Assembly (NCBI GenBank): GCA_964344035.1
Contig: CAYFLK010000048.1
Location: 1 to 32,997 of the forward strand
Reading direction: 5' to 3'
Source of the DNA: UBA1014 sp964344035
GTDB lineage: Bacteria > SAR324 > NAC60-12
Length of the DNA stretch: 32,997 nt
The notes under the pieces are model-generated. The model was not told the origin of the DNA. It saw nothing but the letters and a program-made list of their open reading frames with translations, and did not search any database. Position numbers and translations under genes: made by a program. This document shows positions 1-8,314 of the stretch, piece by piece (the first letter of the stretch is position 1; the number at the start of each line of letters is the position of its first letter).

Positions 1-111
1 CGCAAGCATATAAGCTTATGCTTTCCTCCATGCAGTGTCAATGCTTTATTTGGAGAAAGGTTCGGTCATGGTCAATTCATTTTCAACAAAGGAAAGCAGA
101 CGCCATGTGTT

Positions 112-1602
112 TCACTTTCTTCGGGAGTACAGGGCAGCTGAACTGCCAGCGACGCGTCCGAATACTGAACCCGCCATCAACCCGGCGCCTCCGGGGTAGT
201 TGTGATAAAACAGCCCTCCGACCAGTTCACCTGCGGCATACAAACCCTGAATCGGGGCAAGATCGGTATCAAGCACCTGGGCATCGGGTTTGATTCTCAG
301 TCCGCCAAAAGTGAATGTGATGCCGCAGGTTACTGCGTACGCTTCAAAGGGAGGCTCAATAATTGGGTTGGCCCAGTTGGATTTGGGAGGGTTGATTCCG
401 CGTGTACACCGCCCATCTTTCACAGCGGGGTCAAATTCCCGTTCATCCTGAACAGAGGCATTGAACTCCAGGACTGTGTTGAGGCACTGTTCCTTATTAA
501 CCCCGTCCAGTTTCTTCACCAGTTCTTCCAAGGAGTCCGCGGAAACCTTGGTCACCTCGCGGATACGGTATTCACCTCGCAACAGGGGGACGGCTTTAGC
601 GTCAAATATCTGCCAAGCAAACTGTCCTGGTTGCTTGAGGATTTCATGTCCGTATCGTGCATAAGTGTAGTTCCTGAAATCTGCGCCTTCATCGACAAAA
701 CGTTTCCCCTGCGCGTTGACCATGATGCCGAGCGGGTAGCTGTGTTTCTGATATTGATCACCAACACGCAGGTCTCCGAATTCCGGTGCATTCAGGTCCC
801 ATCCAACCGCATGGCAGCCGGACCAGTTGCCATATGACGCAGCCCCGATTTCAAGGGCCATGCGGATTCCGTCCCCGGTGTTGAAACGAGTTCCACGGAC
901 TTTGACAAGGTCCCAGTTATGCCCAAGGTACCGCGTTCGCCATTCCGGATTTGCCTCGAAACCGCCGCAGGCAAGAATCACAGTGTTCGCGTGAACATCC
1001 ATGATTTCGCCATTCAAGTACAACCGAACCCCGTGCACATGACGGCCTGTGCGAAGCAGTTCGCTCACCCGGGCCCCATAGATGAATTCGATACCCTTTT
1101 CCTTTCCTTTTCTAATCAACCCCTCAACCAGCCCTTCGCCTCCTCCGTTCGCCTCAAGAGTCAGTCCGCCCCAGAAACGGAACCTACCTTCGCTCTCAAA
1201 TGCCTGACGACCGTACATCGGCAGAAATCCCACTCCGCAATTTCGCAGCCATATCATCGTCTCCAGGCTGTTTTTCACGAGCACCTCGACAAGGTCGGCA
1301 TCACAGCGGAAATCAGTCAGCCGGAACATGTCGTCAAAGTACTGCTCCTGGGGATAAACGCCGAAATCGGTTTTTTCCTGTTCTTGTTTGGTGAGATCTG
1401 GAACGACTTTGAGAATATCTTTTGCTCCTTCGTACGCGAACCGGAACCCGCCCGCGGTAAAGCGGCTGTTGCCTCCTGATTCTTCCAGAGGCGCCCTTTC
1501 CAGCACCCTCACATGCGCTCCCTGTTCCGCGGCCGCCAGTGCGGCGCACAGTGCGGCATTTCCACAACCGACCACCACGACATCTGTTTGTTTCTTTGCC
1601 AT
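112..1602 (-). CDS. tcuA: FAD-dependent tricarballylate dehydrogenase-like flavoprotein (TcuA family)
   Basis: This 496-residue protein belongs to the fumarate reductase/succinate dehydrogenase flavoprotein superfamily and resembles TcuA, which oxidises tricarballylate to cis-aconitate. The N-terminus has a Rossmann dinucleotide motif (GCGNAA, about residues 12-17), an acidic end to the second strand (LER) and the GGNSRFTAGGFRF segment seen in TcuA-type proteins. The middle has GKRFVDEG and the C-terminus HNYPGGAGLMAGSVFGR, both usual for FAD contact and the substrate cap. The ATG is preceded by GGAG with a 6-nt spacer, which supports this start. In characterised systems TcuA is reoxidised by an Fe-S/heme protein, TcuB, and tricarballylate enters through TcuC. 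Neither is visible here, so the electron acceptor is unknown and the substrate could be another tricarboxylate or unsaturated acid. It is divergent from the amidase gene. The family call is firm; the substrate is inferred. Confidence 0.8.
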   Translation of the reverse strand: MAKKQTDVVVVGCGNAALCAALAAAEQGAHVRVLERAPLEESGGNSRFTAGGFRFAYEGAKDILKVVPDLTKQEQEKTDFGVYPQEQYFDDMFRLTDFRCDADLVEVLVKNSLETMIWLRNCGVGFLPMYGRQAFESEGRFRFWGGLTLEANGGGEGLVEGLIRKGKEKGIEFIYGARVSELLRTGRHVHGVRLYLNGEIMDVHANTVILACGGFEANPEWRTRYLGHNWDLVKVRGTRFNTGDGIRMALEIGAASYGNWSGCHAVGWDLNAPEFGDLRVGDQYQKHSYPLGIMVNAQGKRFVDEGADFRNYTYARYGHEILKQPGQFAWQIFDAKAVPLLRGEYRIREVTKVSADSLEELVKKLDGVNKEQCLNTVLEFNASVQDEREFDPAVKDGRCTRGINPPKSNWANPIIEPPFEAYAVTCGITFTFGGLRIKPDAQVLDTDLAPIQGLYAAGELVGGLFYHNYPGGAGLMAGSVFGRVAGSSAALYSRRK

Positions 1603-1795
1603 TCAAGTCTCCGCAAGGAATAATTCCTGCCTGCCGCGCTTTGCCTGGCGTGGACAGACCAGCAAGATAAGTCGCAGTGGGGTTTTATCATGGACACGGG
1701 GGTTTTGTCGATGATGAAAATTACTGCATCTTATTACACCCCTTGGATATACTGGCGCAGGATGCTAAATTTCGCAGAACCCACAAAAACTATAC
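1603..1795. promoter_or_regulatory. Divergent intergenic region with short palindrome
   Basis: These 193 bases separate two divergent genes and must hold promoters for both. An 11-nt perfect palindrome, GGAATAATTCC (1617-1627), lies just upstream of the leftward gene's GGAG ribosome-binding site. It could be an operator, but it is short. I see no convincing sigma-70 -35/-10 pair for the rightward gene. Confidence 0.25.
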
Positions 1796-3094
1796 ATGAG
1801 CAAATCGTACCGGATTAACAAACCCCTGCATGAATTGTCGGGTACTGAAGCCGCACAAGCGATAGCAGATAAATCCGTCAGTAGTGTTGAACTGGTGCAG
1901 GCCTGCCTGAACAGGATTCATCAACAGGATTCCGTCCTCGGAGCATGGATTCATTTAGATGAAGACCTGGCACTCAAGCAGGCGCGTTTCTGCGACCGCA
2001 CTCAATCGGTGGGACCGCTGCACGGGGTACCGGTGGGGATCAAGGACATATACGATACACGGGACATGCCCACCGCTTACGGATCGACAATCTATGAAGG
2101 TTACCGCCCGGTCTGGGATTCCGCTTGTGTTTCGCTGCTGCGTTCGGCGGGAGCGGTAATAATGGGAAAAACAGTAACTACCGAGTTTGCCTGGCGTAAG
2201 GCTGGCAAAACGACAAACCCGCACAACTCTGCGCACACTCCCGGAGGATCATCCAGCGGCTCGGCGGCGGCTGTGGCGGATTGCATGACGCCCCTGGCAA
2301 CTGGAAGTCAAACCGGCGGATCGATAATTAGGCCAGCTTCCTACTGCGGAGTTGTCGGTTACAAGCCGACTTTTGGAAATGTCCCCATGTCCGGAGTCAA
2401 ACCGCTTTCGCATTCCCTCGACACGCTCGGTTGTTTTTCACGCTGTGTTGAAGACGCCGCGCTGTTTCGATCCGCCATGCTGGGGACGGCGCCGACACTT
2501 TCCGCTTGGAACAACCCTCCGGTTGTTGGTATATGCCATGGCGCAGACTGGGAGAAGTCTGTACCTGAAACAGTGGACGCACTGAGCAACGCGGTTGAAA
2601 AATTGACAGACGCCGGCGCGGAATTCCGTGAAACCAACCTGCCCCGAGAGTTCGATGGTCTTTCAAAAGCACACAACATAATCATGGTCTACGAAGCCTG
2701 GCGCTGCCTGCAGTTTGAGATCCGGGAGCACCAGGCACAATTGAGTGAAATATTGAAATCGCACTATGGCCCTGGACAGCCGATACAGTATGAAGAATAT
2801 TCACAGTCACTAGCGCTGGCGGCACGCTGCCGTTTGATGATCAGGGAAGAATTCAAAAAATGTGATGTACTCCTGACCCCTAGCACTCCTGGTGAAGCCA
2901 CGCAGGGACTGACGCATACCGGTGATTCGGTCTTCAACAGGACCTGGACCCTGCTGCATCTTCCCGCGCTCAGCCTGCCATGCCATGTCAGTCCCAGCGG
3001 TTTGCCGGTCGGGGTGCAGGCGGTCGGTCCCCACGGCGATGACGGCAACCTTCTGTCAATTGCGGCATGGATGTTCAGTGTCCTAAATAGATGA
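1796..3094 (+). CDS. Amidase signature family amidohydrolase
   Basis: This 432-residue enzyme belongs to the amidase signature (AS) family, which hydrolyses carboxamides to acid plus ammonia or amine in the cytoplasm. The Ser-cisSer-Lys triad can be placed as K83 (in VGIKD), S152 (in GGSSSGSA) and S176 (in QTGGSI). The K-S spacing of 69 and S-S spacing of 24 match characterised members such as malonamidase E2. Length is slightly below the usual 450-500. The substrate cannot be read from sequence. It is unlikely to be GatA, because no gatB or gatC is nearby and the flanking genes are catabolic. No clear Shine-Dalgarno precedes the ATG. Promoter-like TTGACA begins directly after the stop codon, so the next gene may have its own promoter. 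It could supply a free acid to the neighbouring CoA-transferases, but that is inference. Confidence 0.85.
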   Translation: MSKSYRINKPLHELSGTEAAQAIADKSVSSVELVQACLNRIHQQDSVLGAWIHLDEDLALKQARFCDRTQSVGPLHGVPVGIKDIYDTRDMPTAYGSTIYEGYRPVWDSACVSLLRSAGAVIMGKTVTTEFAWRKAGKTTNPHNSAHTPGGSSSGSAAAVADCMTPLATGSQTGGSIIRPASYCGVVGYKPTFGNVPMSGVKPLSHSLDTLGCFSRCVEDAALFRSAMLGTAPTLSAWNNPPVVGICHGADWEKSVPETVDALSNAVEKLTDAGAEFRETNLPREFDGLSKAHNIIMVYEAWRCLQFEIREHQAQLSEILKSHYGPGQPIQYEEYSQSLALAARCRLMIREEFKKCDVLLTPSTPGEATQGLTHTGDSVFNRTWTLLHLPALSLPCHVSPSGLPVGVQAVGPHGDDGNLLSIAAWMFSVLNR

Positions 3095-3133
3095 TTGACA
3101 GCATCAACCCTTTTGGAATACAACTTGGGTTGA
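3095..3133 (+). promoter_or_regulatory. Candidate sigma-70 promoter with overlapping inverted repeat
   Basis: A perfect -35 consensus TTGACA (3095-3100) is followed after 18 nt by TACAAC (3119-3124, 4 of 6 to TATAAT). An inverted repeat TCAACCC (3104-3110)/GGGTTGA (3127-3133) brackets the -10 region. That position suits a repressor operator. It lies directly after the amidase stop and 72-110 bases before the CoA-transferase start. The repeat could also be a weak terminator of the amidase transcript, but it has a 16-nt loop and no T-run. Confidence 0.4.
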
Positions 3134-3204
3134 ATGTATTATCGCTGTATATGATATTTATTAGCACAATACTTGGCCATACTGCTTTTTCCAAGAAGAA
3201 CTGA

Positions 3205-4398
3205 ATGCCGTTGCTTCCAGCCTCCAGCGTACTTGAAGGAATAACCGTCCTCGATCTGACCCGGGTCAGGTCAGGTCCTACCGCTACCCGGCAACTTGGG
3301 GACTGGGGTGCGGACGTGATCAAGATCGACATCCCCGCGAACCTCAGCCATCTCGACCATCTTTCAAAAAAACGGGAAGGCTCGGATTTCATGAACCTGC
3401 AGCGCAACAAACGCAGCTTGACGCTGAACCTGAAGAAACCGGAAGGGGTTTCATTGTTCAAGAAGCTGTGCGAAAAAGCAGACGTAGTGGTGGAAAATTT
3501 CCGTCCGGATGTGAAAAAGCGGCTGGGGATCGGGTATGATCAACTGGAAAAAATCAACCCCCGCCTGATTTATGCCAGCATTTCAGGATTCGGGCAGTCA
3601 GGTCCGGACGCAGATCGCCCGGGTTTTGACCAGATCCTGCAGGGAATCGGTGGTCTGATGTCAATCACCGGTCTCCCCGGGCAAGGTCCGGTAAGGGCCG
3701 GAATTCCGGTCGCGGATCTGTCAGCCGGTTTGTTCTGCGCATTCGGCATTCTGCTCGCACTTTATGAGCGGGAAAAATCGGGAAAAGGCCAGTGGCTCCA
3801 TACATCACTGCTGGAAGCAATGGTATTCATGCTCGATTTCCAGGGAGCAAGATGGCTGGTTGAAGAGAAAATCCCCGCACAGGCAGGAAACAACCACCCG
3901 ACTTCCATCCCCACCGGGGTTTTCAACACGCTCGACGGTCAGATCAACATTGCCGTCGTGGGCAATACAATCTGGAAACGGTTCTGCGACACCCTCGAAG
4001 CGCCCCACCTTTATGTTAACCCGGACTATGCGGAAAATGATCTCCGTTCCACGCACCGGGAAAACCTGAACATGGAAATCAACGCCATCACCAGGAGCAG
4101 GAGCAGCGATGAGTGGGTTTCAAGGCTGACCGCAAACGGAGTCCCTTGTGGCAGGATCAACCGCATGGACGAGGTGTTTGCCGACGCTCAGGTGAAACAC
4201 CTTGGTCTTGCGGAAAAAGTTGATACGCATTCGCACGGCTCCATCCCACTCATCTCCCAACCGCTAACACTTACACGCACTCCGAGTTCCATCAGGACCC
4301 CCCCTCCCAGACGGGGAGAACATACATCAGAAATCCTGCGCGGTTTCGGCCTTTCCGAGCGGGACATTGAACAACTGCAAACAAACAACGTCGTCTGA
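3205..4398 (+). CDS. CaiB/BaiF (family III) CoA-transferase
   Basis: This 397-residue protein is a family III CoA-transferase, moving CoA between an acyl-CoA donor and a carboxylic acid through an aspartyl-CoA thioester. The family landmarks are in order: the N-terminal GITVLDLTRVRSGP, LGDWGADVIKID, RNKRSLTLNLKKPEG, the DVVVENFRP segment, SISGFGQSGP, and the catalytic Asp at D171 in GIPVADLSAG. Length matches the family norm of about 400. Members act on carnitine, formate/oxalate, mesaconate, itaconate, succinate and others, and sequence alone does not choose among them. It follows the amidase and converges on the EamA gene. A second family III transferase lies 1.1 kb away on the other strand; their moderate similarity suggests distinct substrates rather than a recent duplication. 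Confidence 0.88.
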   Translation: MPLLPASSVLEGITVLDLTRVRSGPTATRQLGDWGADVIKIDIPANLSHLDHLSKKREGSDFMNLQRNKRSLTLNLKKPEGVSLFKKLCEKADVVVENFRPDVKKRLGIGYDQLEKINPRLIYASISGFGQSGPDADRPGFDQILQGIGGLMSITGLPGQGPVRAGIPVADLSAGLFCAFGILLALYEREKSGKGQWLHTSLLEAMVFMLDFQGARWLVEEKIPAQAGNNHPTSIPTGVFNTLDGQINIAVVGNTIWKRFCDTLEAPHLYVNPDYAENDLRSTHRENLNMEINAITRSRSSDEWVSRLTANGVPCGRINRMDEVFADAQVKHLGLAEKVDTHSHGSIPLISQPLTLTRTPSSIRTPPPRRGEHTSEILRGFGLSERDIEQLQTNNVV

Positions 4399-4415
4399 AC
4401 TACCTAGGCCACTGC

Positions 4416-4431
4416 TTCAAGTCCACTTGAA
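4416..4431. repeat. Perfect inverted repeat between convergent genes
   Basis: TTCAAGT-CC-ACTTGAA is a perfect 7-bp inverted repeat in the 62-bp gap between two converging genes. It could fold as a short hairpin in either transcript (6-bp stem, 4-nt loop) and act as a bidirectional terminator, though it lacks a T-tract on either side. A protein-binding site is also possible. Confidence 0.35.
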
Positions 4432-4460
4432 CATACCCAGTTCGTCAATCAGTGAAGCGC

Positions 4461-5366
4461 TTACCTGGTCAGAATCATCATTACGATTCCGCTGACAACC
4501 AGGATCATTCCGCAGATTTCCAGCCGGGCCACTGCTTCACGGAAAATAACTACTGAAAACAGTAGACTGAAGAGCAGTTCCACTTGGCCCAGTGTGCGAA
4601 CATAAGCAGCGTTTTCTAGGGTAAAGGCAGTGACCCAACATATTGAACCGATGATGGAGACAAGCGAGACCAGCGCTGATTTTTTCCAGGATCGGAGGAT
4701 GCGGCCCAGCTGACCGGGTTCCCGGAACAGCAGATAGAAACAAAGCAGTGCGGTCTGAAATGTTGTCGAAACCGCCACTGTAGTCGCCGCCCTGACAAAA
4801 CTGTCCCCGCCCTCAAGCGCATGAGACGCACCGCGGAAAAGCACAACCGATGCACCCAAAAAAAAACCGCTCGCCAGTCCGATCAGGGTTGCTTTTTCAC
4901 TGATCCCACTGACCAGGCTCCGCAATGTTAACCCGGCTTTTGCCGCGGCAAGGATAAGCACGCCGGAAACGCTCACCGCAATTGCAATTACCGCCGTAAA
5001 CGAAAGAGGGTCTCCCAGCAGCAGAAACCCGAGCAGCGCGATCTGTGCGGTTTCGGTTTTGGAAAAAGTGTTGCCCACCGCAAAATTGCGGAATGAAAAA
5101 AGCCACACCAGCAAAAAAGTGAAAAGGATCTGCGCCACGGACCCCAGCAGCACATATACACCGAACCCATAAGTTAGCCCTGACAGCGGTCTTGCGGTGC
5201 CGATGTGCAAACCATAAAGATAAAGCAGCGCAAGCGGCCAGGCATAAAAGAAACGGACAGTGGTGGCGCCGACGTCGCTCAGTTCGCCTTTCAGGTGTTT
5301 CTGCAGGGCCGAACGCAGGTTTTGAAAAAACGCCGCAGCAATTGTGATGGGGATCCAAATCGGCAT
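4461..5366 (-). CDS. EamA/DMT-superfamily transporter
   Basis: The product is about 301 residues, almost entirely hydrophobic, with some ten predicted membrane helices in two EamA-like halves, which is typical of the drug/metabolite transporter superfamily. The second half carries the usual LGQVELLFSLLFSVVIFREAVARLEICGM-type ending. I place the start at the ATG at 5366 (MPIWIP...), which begins directly with the first membrane helix. A GTG at 5471 would add 35 residues that look like non-coding sequence. No good Shine-Dalgarno is visible at either. Such proteins export or import amino acids, nucleotide sugars, polyamines or other metabolites; the substrate here is unknown. It lies 160 bp downstream of the second CoA-transferase on the same strand and may be co-transcribed with it. 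Confidence 0.82.
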   Translation of the reverse strand: MPIWIPITIAAAFFQNLRSALQKHLKGELSDVGATTVRFFYAWPLALLYLYGLHIGTARPLSGLTYGFGVYVLLGSVAQILFTFLLVWLFSFRNFAVGNTFSKTETAQIALLGFLLLGDPLSFTAVIAIAVSVSGVLILAAAKAGLTLRSLVSGISEKATLIGLASGFFLGASVVLFRGASHALEGGDSFVRAATTVAVSTTFQTALLCFYLLFREPGQLGRILRSWKKSALVSLVSIIGSICWVTAFTLENAAYVRTLGQVELLFSLLFSVVIFREAVARLEICGMILVVSGIVMMILTR

Positions 5367-5526
5367 GAAGGAGAATTGAAGTTTGCTCAGGAATGTACAG
5401 AAAAGTAAAACGACTCCCGCAGGCAGGATTGAACCTGTTGCAGAGCAGGCCCGGGGAGACGGCCTGAGCACTGAGGAAAGTTATGCATTTACTGGAAAAC
5501 GCTGATGGATTAGATTCGTGGGTCCT

Positions 5527-6738
5527 TCAGTGTTGAGCGCAAAAAACGGCCTGCTCCCGGTGAAGTTCACCGATTTCTGCATCCGGCAAACCAAGTTCGA
5601 GCAAAACCTCCCGCGTATGTTGACCATAAAGGGGGGAGGGATTACACACTCCTCCGGGAGTCCCTGAAAATTTAACCGGCAGTCCGAGGGTTTTAACCGT
5701 TCCCACTCCGGGATGTTTGACCTCGGTGACCATTTTCCTTGCAAGGGTTTGCGGATGCCGGTGCATTTCAGCGATGTTCAAAACCGGTCCTGCGGGCACT
5801 CCCGCCTGCTGCATTCGCTCCATCCAGAATGAAGTTTCCTGTTTCCGGAAAACTCGGTTGAGTTCATCTTCGAGTTCATGCAGGTTGGACATTCTCGCAT
5901 GATTGTCACGGAAGCGTGGATCGTCCTTCAGTTCAGGTTTGCCTACAGCCTCCAGAAGCCTTTCCCAGTTGCGCTGATTGGCCGCACCGACATTGATCCA
6001 GCCGTCGGCTGTGCGCAGCGCCTGGTAGGGTGCATTGAGCGGGTGAGCGGAACCCATCGGGCCTGGGGAAACACCTGTTGCAAAGCAGATCGCCGACTGC
6101 CAGTAGGTGTGAACGATGCCCGCTTCAAACAGCGAGGTATCGACCCGCTGTCCTTCTACAGACCTTTCACGCTGCAAGAGGGCGGCGCAGACGCCCATGG
6201 CGCCGAGTATGCCCGCGGTGATGTCTGTCAGCGGCGCTCCGACCTTGACCGGCTGACGACCAGGCCCTTCACCAGTTATGCTCATCAAACCGCTCATCCC
6301 CTGTGCAATCAGGTCAAACCCACCCTGCTCCTTGAACGGTCCGGAACGTCCGAAACCGGAGATTTCACAATAAACCAAACAGGGGTTTTCTTTTTTCAAG
6401 GAATCGTAACCAAGCCCCAGTTTTTCCATTGTCTCATACCGGTAGTTTTCAATCAGTACATCCGCTTCCCTGAGCAGCTTGCGCAGGACGTTTTTGCCTG
6501 AAGGATGCTTGAGGTTGATTGCGGCGCCGCGTTTGTTGCGGTTCATCATTATAAACGCGGCGGATTCGTCACCGATTTCGGGCGGCAGCATGCGCCGTGT
6601 ATCGTCACCCCCGGGCATCTTCTCCACCTTGACCACATCCGCGCCCATGTCCGCGAGCATCAGCCCGCACACCGGACCGGCCATGATGTGCGCCAGTTCA
6701 ACCACCCGGGTTCCTTTCAGTGGACCGCTTCTATCCAT
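5527..6738 (-). CDS. CaiB/BaiF (family III) CoA-transferase
   Basis: This 403-residue family III CoA-transferase has the complete landmark set: LKGTRVVELAHIMAGP, LADMGADVVKVE, MMNRNKRGAAINLKHPSG, DVLIENYR, EISGFGRSGP and the catalytic Asp at D172 in GAPLTDITAG. The IMAGP variant and the GGDDTRRM stretch near residues 43-50 are common in formyl-CoA/oxalate- and succinyl-CoA-dependent branches, but substrate cannot be fixed. It is the second such enzyme in the window; the two share the family frame but differ in many positions. It sits between an EamA gene and a glyoxylate-type aminotransferase on the same strand with a 156-bp gap upstream, so it may have its own promoter. The start at 6738 agrees with the family N-terminus. 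Confidence 0.88.
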   Translation of the reverse strand: MDRSGPLKGTRVVELAHIMAGPVCGLMLADMGADVVKVEKMPGGDDTRRMLPPEIGDESAAFIMMNRNKRGAAINLKHPSGKNVLRKLLREADVLIENYRYETMEKLGLGYDSLKKENPCLVYCEISGFGRSGPFKEQGGFDLIAQGMSGLMSITGEGPGRQPVKVGAPLTDITAGILGAMGVCAALLQRERSVEGQRVDTSLFEAGIVHTYWQSAICFATGVSPGPMGSAHPLNAPYQALRTADGWINVGAANQRNWERLLEAVGKPELKDDPRFRDNHARMSNLHELEDELNRVFRKQETSFWMERMQQAGVPAGPVLNIAEMHRHPQTLARKMVTEVKHPGVGTVKTLGLPVKFSGTPGGVCNPSPLYGQHTREVLLELGLPDAEIGELHREQAVFCAQH

Positions 6739-6894
6739 GGATATGTTTGAATTTGCCTAAAGAACTTAATGCCTTTCAATTACGAGCACGTATACGGACA
6801 CGTTCAATAGCAATTTATTTTTTTGAAACCGGCAAAAAGGGAGTTTAGTTTATTCGGGAGACTTCTTTGCCATCAATAGTGTGAAAAATGTTCT

Positions 6895-8103
6895 TCACGA
6901 TGCTCGGAAAGGTTTTTGATCAGACGCCTGTTTTGATGCATTCCGGAGCACGTAATCCATTGCGGAACGAACACCCCTTGGCTGGTGAGGGGTGTCCGTC
7001 AAGGCCAAGCCCATTTCGATGGCAGCAAGAGCACCCAGCAGCATCGGCTGATTGAAATCCCCCAGGTGTCCGATGCGAAATACCCTCCCCTGCAGTTTCC
7101 CCAATCCGTTTCCAAGAGAAACATTGAACTGTTCCAGCACCGTTTTCCTGAATGCGTCCGCATCGTGTCCTTCAGGCATCCGCACTGCTGTCAGAGAGTT
7201 GCTGTATTCACCGGGATTGATCGCATTCAATTCCATCCCCCATCCCTTTACCGCTTCACGGGTAGCTTCGGCCAATATAGCATGACGGGCGAAAACCCTC
7301 TCAAGTCCTTCCTCCAGAAGCATGCTGACCGATTCCCTTAAACCAAAAATCAGATTGGTCGCGGGTGTGTAGGGAAAAACCCCTTGTCTGTTTGCATTCA
7401 GCATGTCTTCCCAATTCCAGTAAGATTTGGGGAGACCCGCATGTTTGGAGGCTGCGATGGCTTTTCCGTTCAAAGCATTGAAGCTCAAACCCGGCGGCAG
7501 CATCAGCCCTTTTTGTGAACCGGCGACAGTGACGTCCACTCCCCATTCATCGTGACGGAAATCAATCGAAGCAAGTGAGGATATGGTGTCTACCATCAGC
7601 AAAGCCGGATGACCGGAGCGGTCGATGCGCCGGCGGATTTCAGCAACATCAGAAGTTACACCGGTAGAGGTTTCATTATGGACCACGCACACCGCTTTGA
7701 TTTTGTGCTTTCCGTCATTTTGCAGAAGTTCCTCCAGCCTGTCAGCATTGACCCCCTCACGCCAGTTCCCTGCAACCCATTCCGTTTCCAGCCCAATCTG
7801 CCTGGCCAGGTTTTTCCACAGAGTGCTAAAGTGTCCGGTTTCGAACATAAGCACCCGGTCTCCCGGAGAAAGGGTGTTCACCAAGGCCGCTTCCCATGCT
7901 CCCGTCCCGGAGGCGGGAAAAATCACCACCGGCATTTTTGCCTGGAATACCGCTTTCAGGTCCTCCAGCAGTTCCAGGTTAAGCTTTTTAAACTCCGGGC
8001 CGCGGTGATCAATTGTAGGCCGTGCAATTGCCTGGAGCACGCGCTCCGGAACATTAGTAGGTCCGGGTATCTGCAAAAAATGACGTCCGCTGGGCTGCAT
8101 CAT
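6895..8103 (-). CDS. Serine/aspartate-glyoxylate-type aminotransferase (class V PLP)
   Basis: This 402-residue fold-type I aminotransferase closely resembles serine-glyoxylate aminotransferases. Landmarks are IPGPTNVPERVL at the N-terminus, DHRGPEF, SGTGAWEAALVNTLSPGD (residues 65-82), VHNETSTGV (142-149), the PLP-ring Asp at D172 (MVDTISSL) and the Schiff-base Lys at K198 (GSQKGLMLPPG). Known relatives convert glyoxylate plus serine to glycine plus hydroxypyruvate. Aspartate-glyoxylate aminotransferase BhcA of the beta-hydroxyaspartate cycle belongs to the same family and is an alternative. No other cycle gene (hydroxyaspartate dehydratase or aldolase) is in the window. It is divergent from a large D-2-hydroxyacid dehydrogenase that could make the oxoacid acceptor. 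The family is firm; the amino donor is not. Confidence 0.85.
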   Translation of the reverse strand: MMQPSGRHFLQIPGPTNVPERVLQAIARPTIDHRGPEFKKLNLELLEDLKAVFQAKMPVVIFPASGTGAWEAALVNTLSPGDRVLMFETGHFSTLWKNLARQIGLETEWVAGNWREGVNADRLEELLQNDGKHKIKAVCVVHNETSTGVTSDVAEIRRRIDRSGHPALLMVDTISSLASIDFRHDEWGVDVTVAGSQKGLMLPPGLSFNALNGKAIAASKHAGLPKSYWNWEDMLNANRQGVFPYTPATNLIFGLRESVSMLLEEGLERVFARHAILAEATREAVKGWGMELNAINPGEYSNSLTAVRMPEGHDADAFRKTVLEQFNVSLGNGLGKLQGRVFRIGHLGDFNQPMLLGALAAIEMGLALTDTPHQPRGVRSAMDYVLRNASKQASDQKPFRAS

Positions 8104-8314
8104 AATATTGATTTCTGTGAGTGGAAACCGCTGACTCTACCATGAGGTTTCACAATTAACACAAACGCATGGGATTTGTATAGAATTTTCCCGCAAATAC
8201 CATCATCTCTGGTTGCTCCGCTAGTTTATTCATGTTCAAATGTTGCCGTTTGTCGTGCGATGAGTATAGTTTAGAATCCATGAACACCAATCAAGTGATT
8301 ACTTTATCATACAT
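8104..8314. promoter_or_regulatory. Divergent intergenic region with a rightward promoter candidate
   Basis: The 211-bp gap separates the aminotransferase (-) and dehydrogenase (+) genes. A rightward candidate has TTAACA (8156-8161, 5 of 6 to TTGACA), a 17-nt spacer and TATAGA (8179-8184, 4 of 6), leaving a 5' leader of about 120 nt. I saw no strong palindromic operator or riboswitch-like fold. Neither flanking start has a recognisable Shine-Dalgarno. Confidence 0.38.

Noticed and set aside
4..23. Hairpin AAGCATA/TATGCTT at the window edge
   Set aside because: It could be a terminator of a gene outside the window or of the leftward TcuA-like gene, but there is no T-run and the context is cut off.
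5367..5471. A 35-residue extension of the EamA protein from a GTG start
   Set aside because: The extension is not needed for the first membrane helix and looks non-coding; ATG 5366 begins directly at the expected N-terminus.
5878..6501. A 207-codon + strand reading frame opposite the second CoA-transferase
   Set aside because: It is the antisense shadow of a strongly recognised gene and shows no domain of its own.
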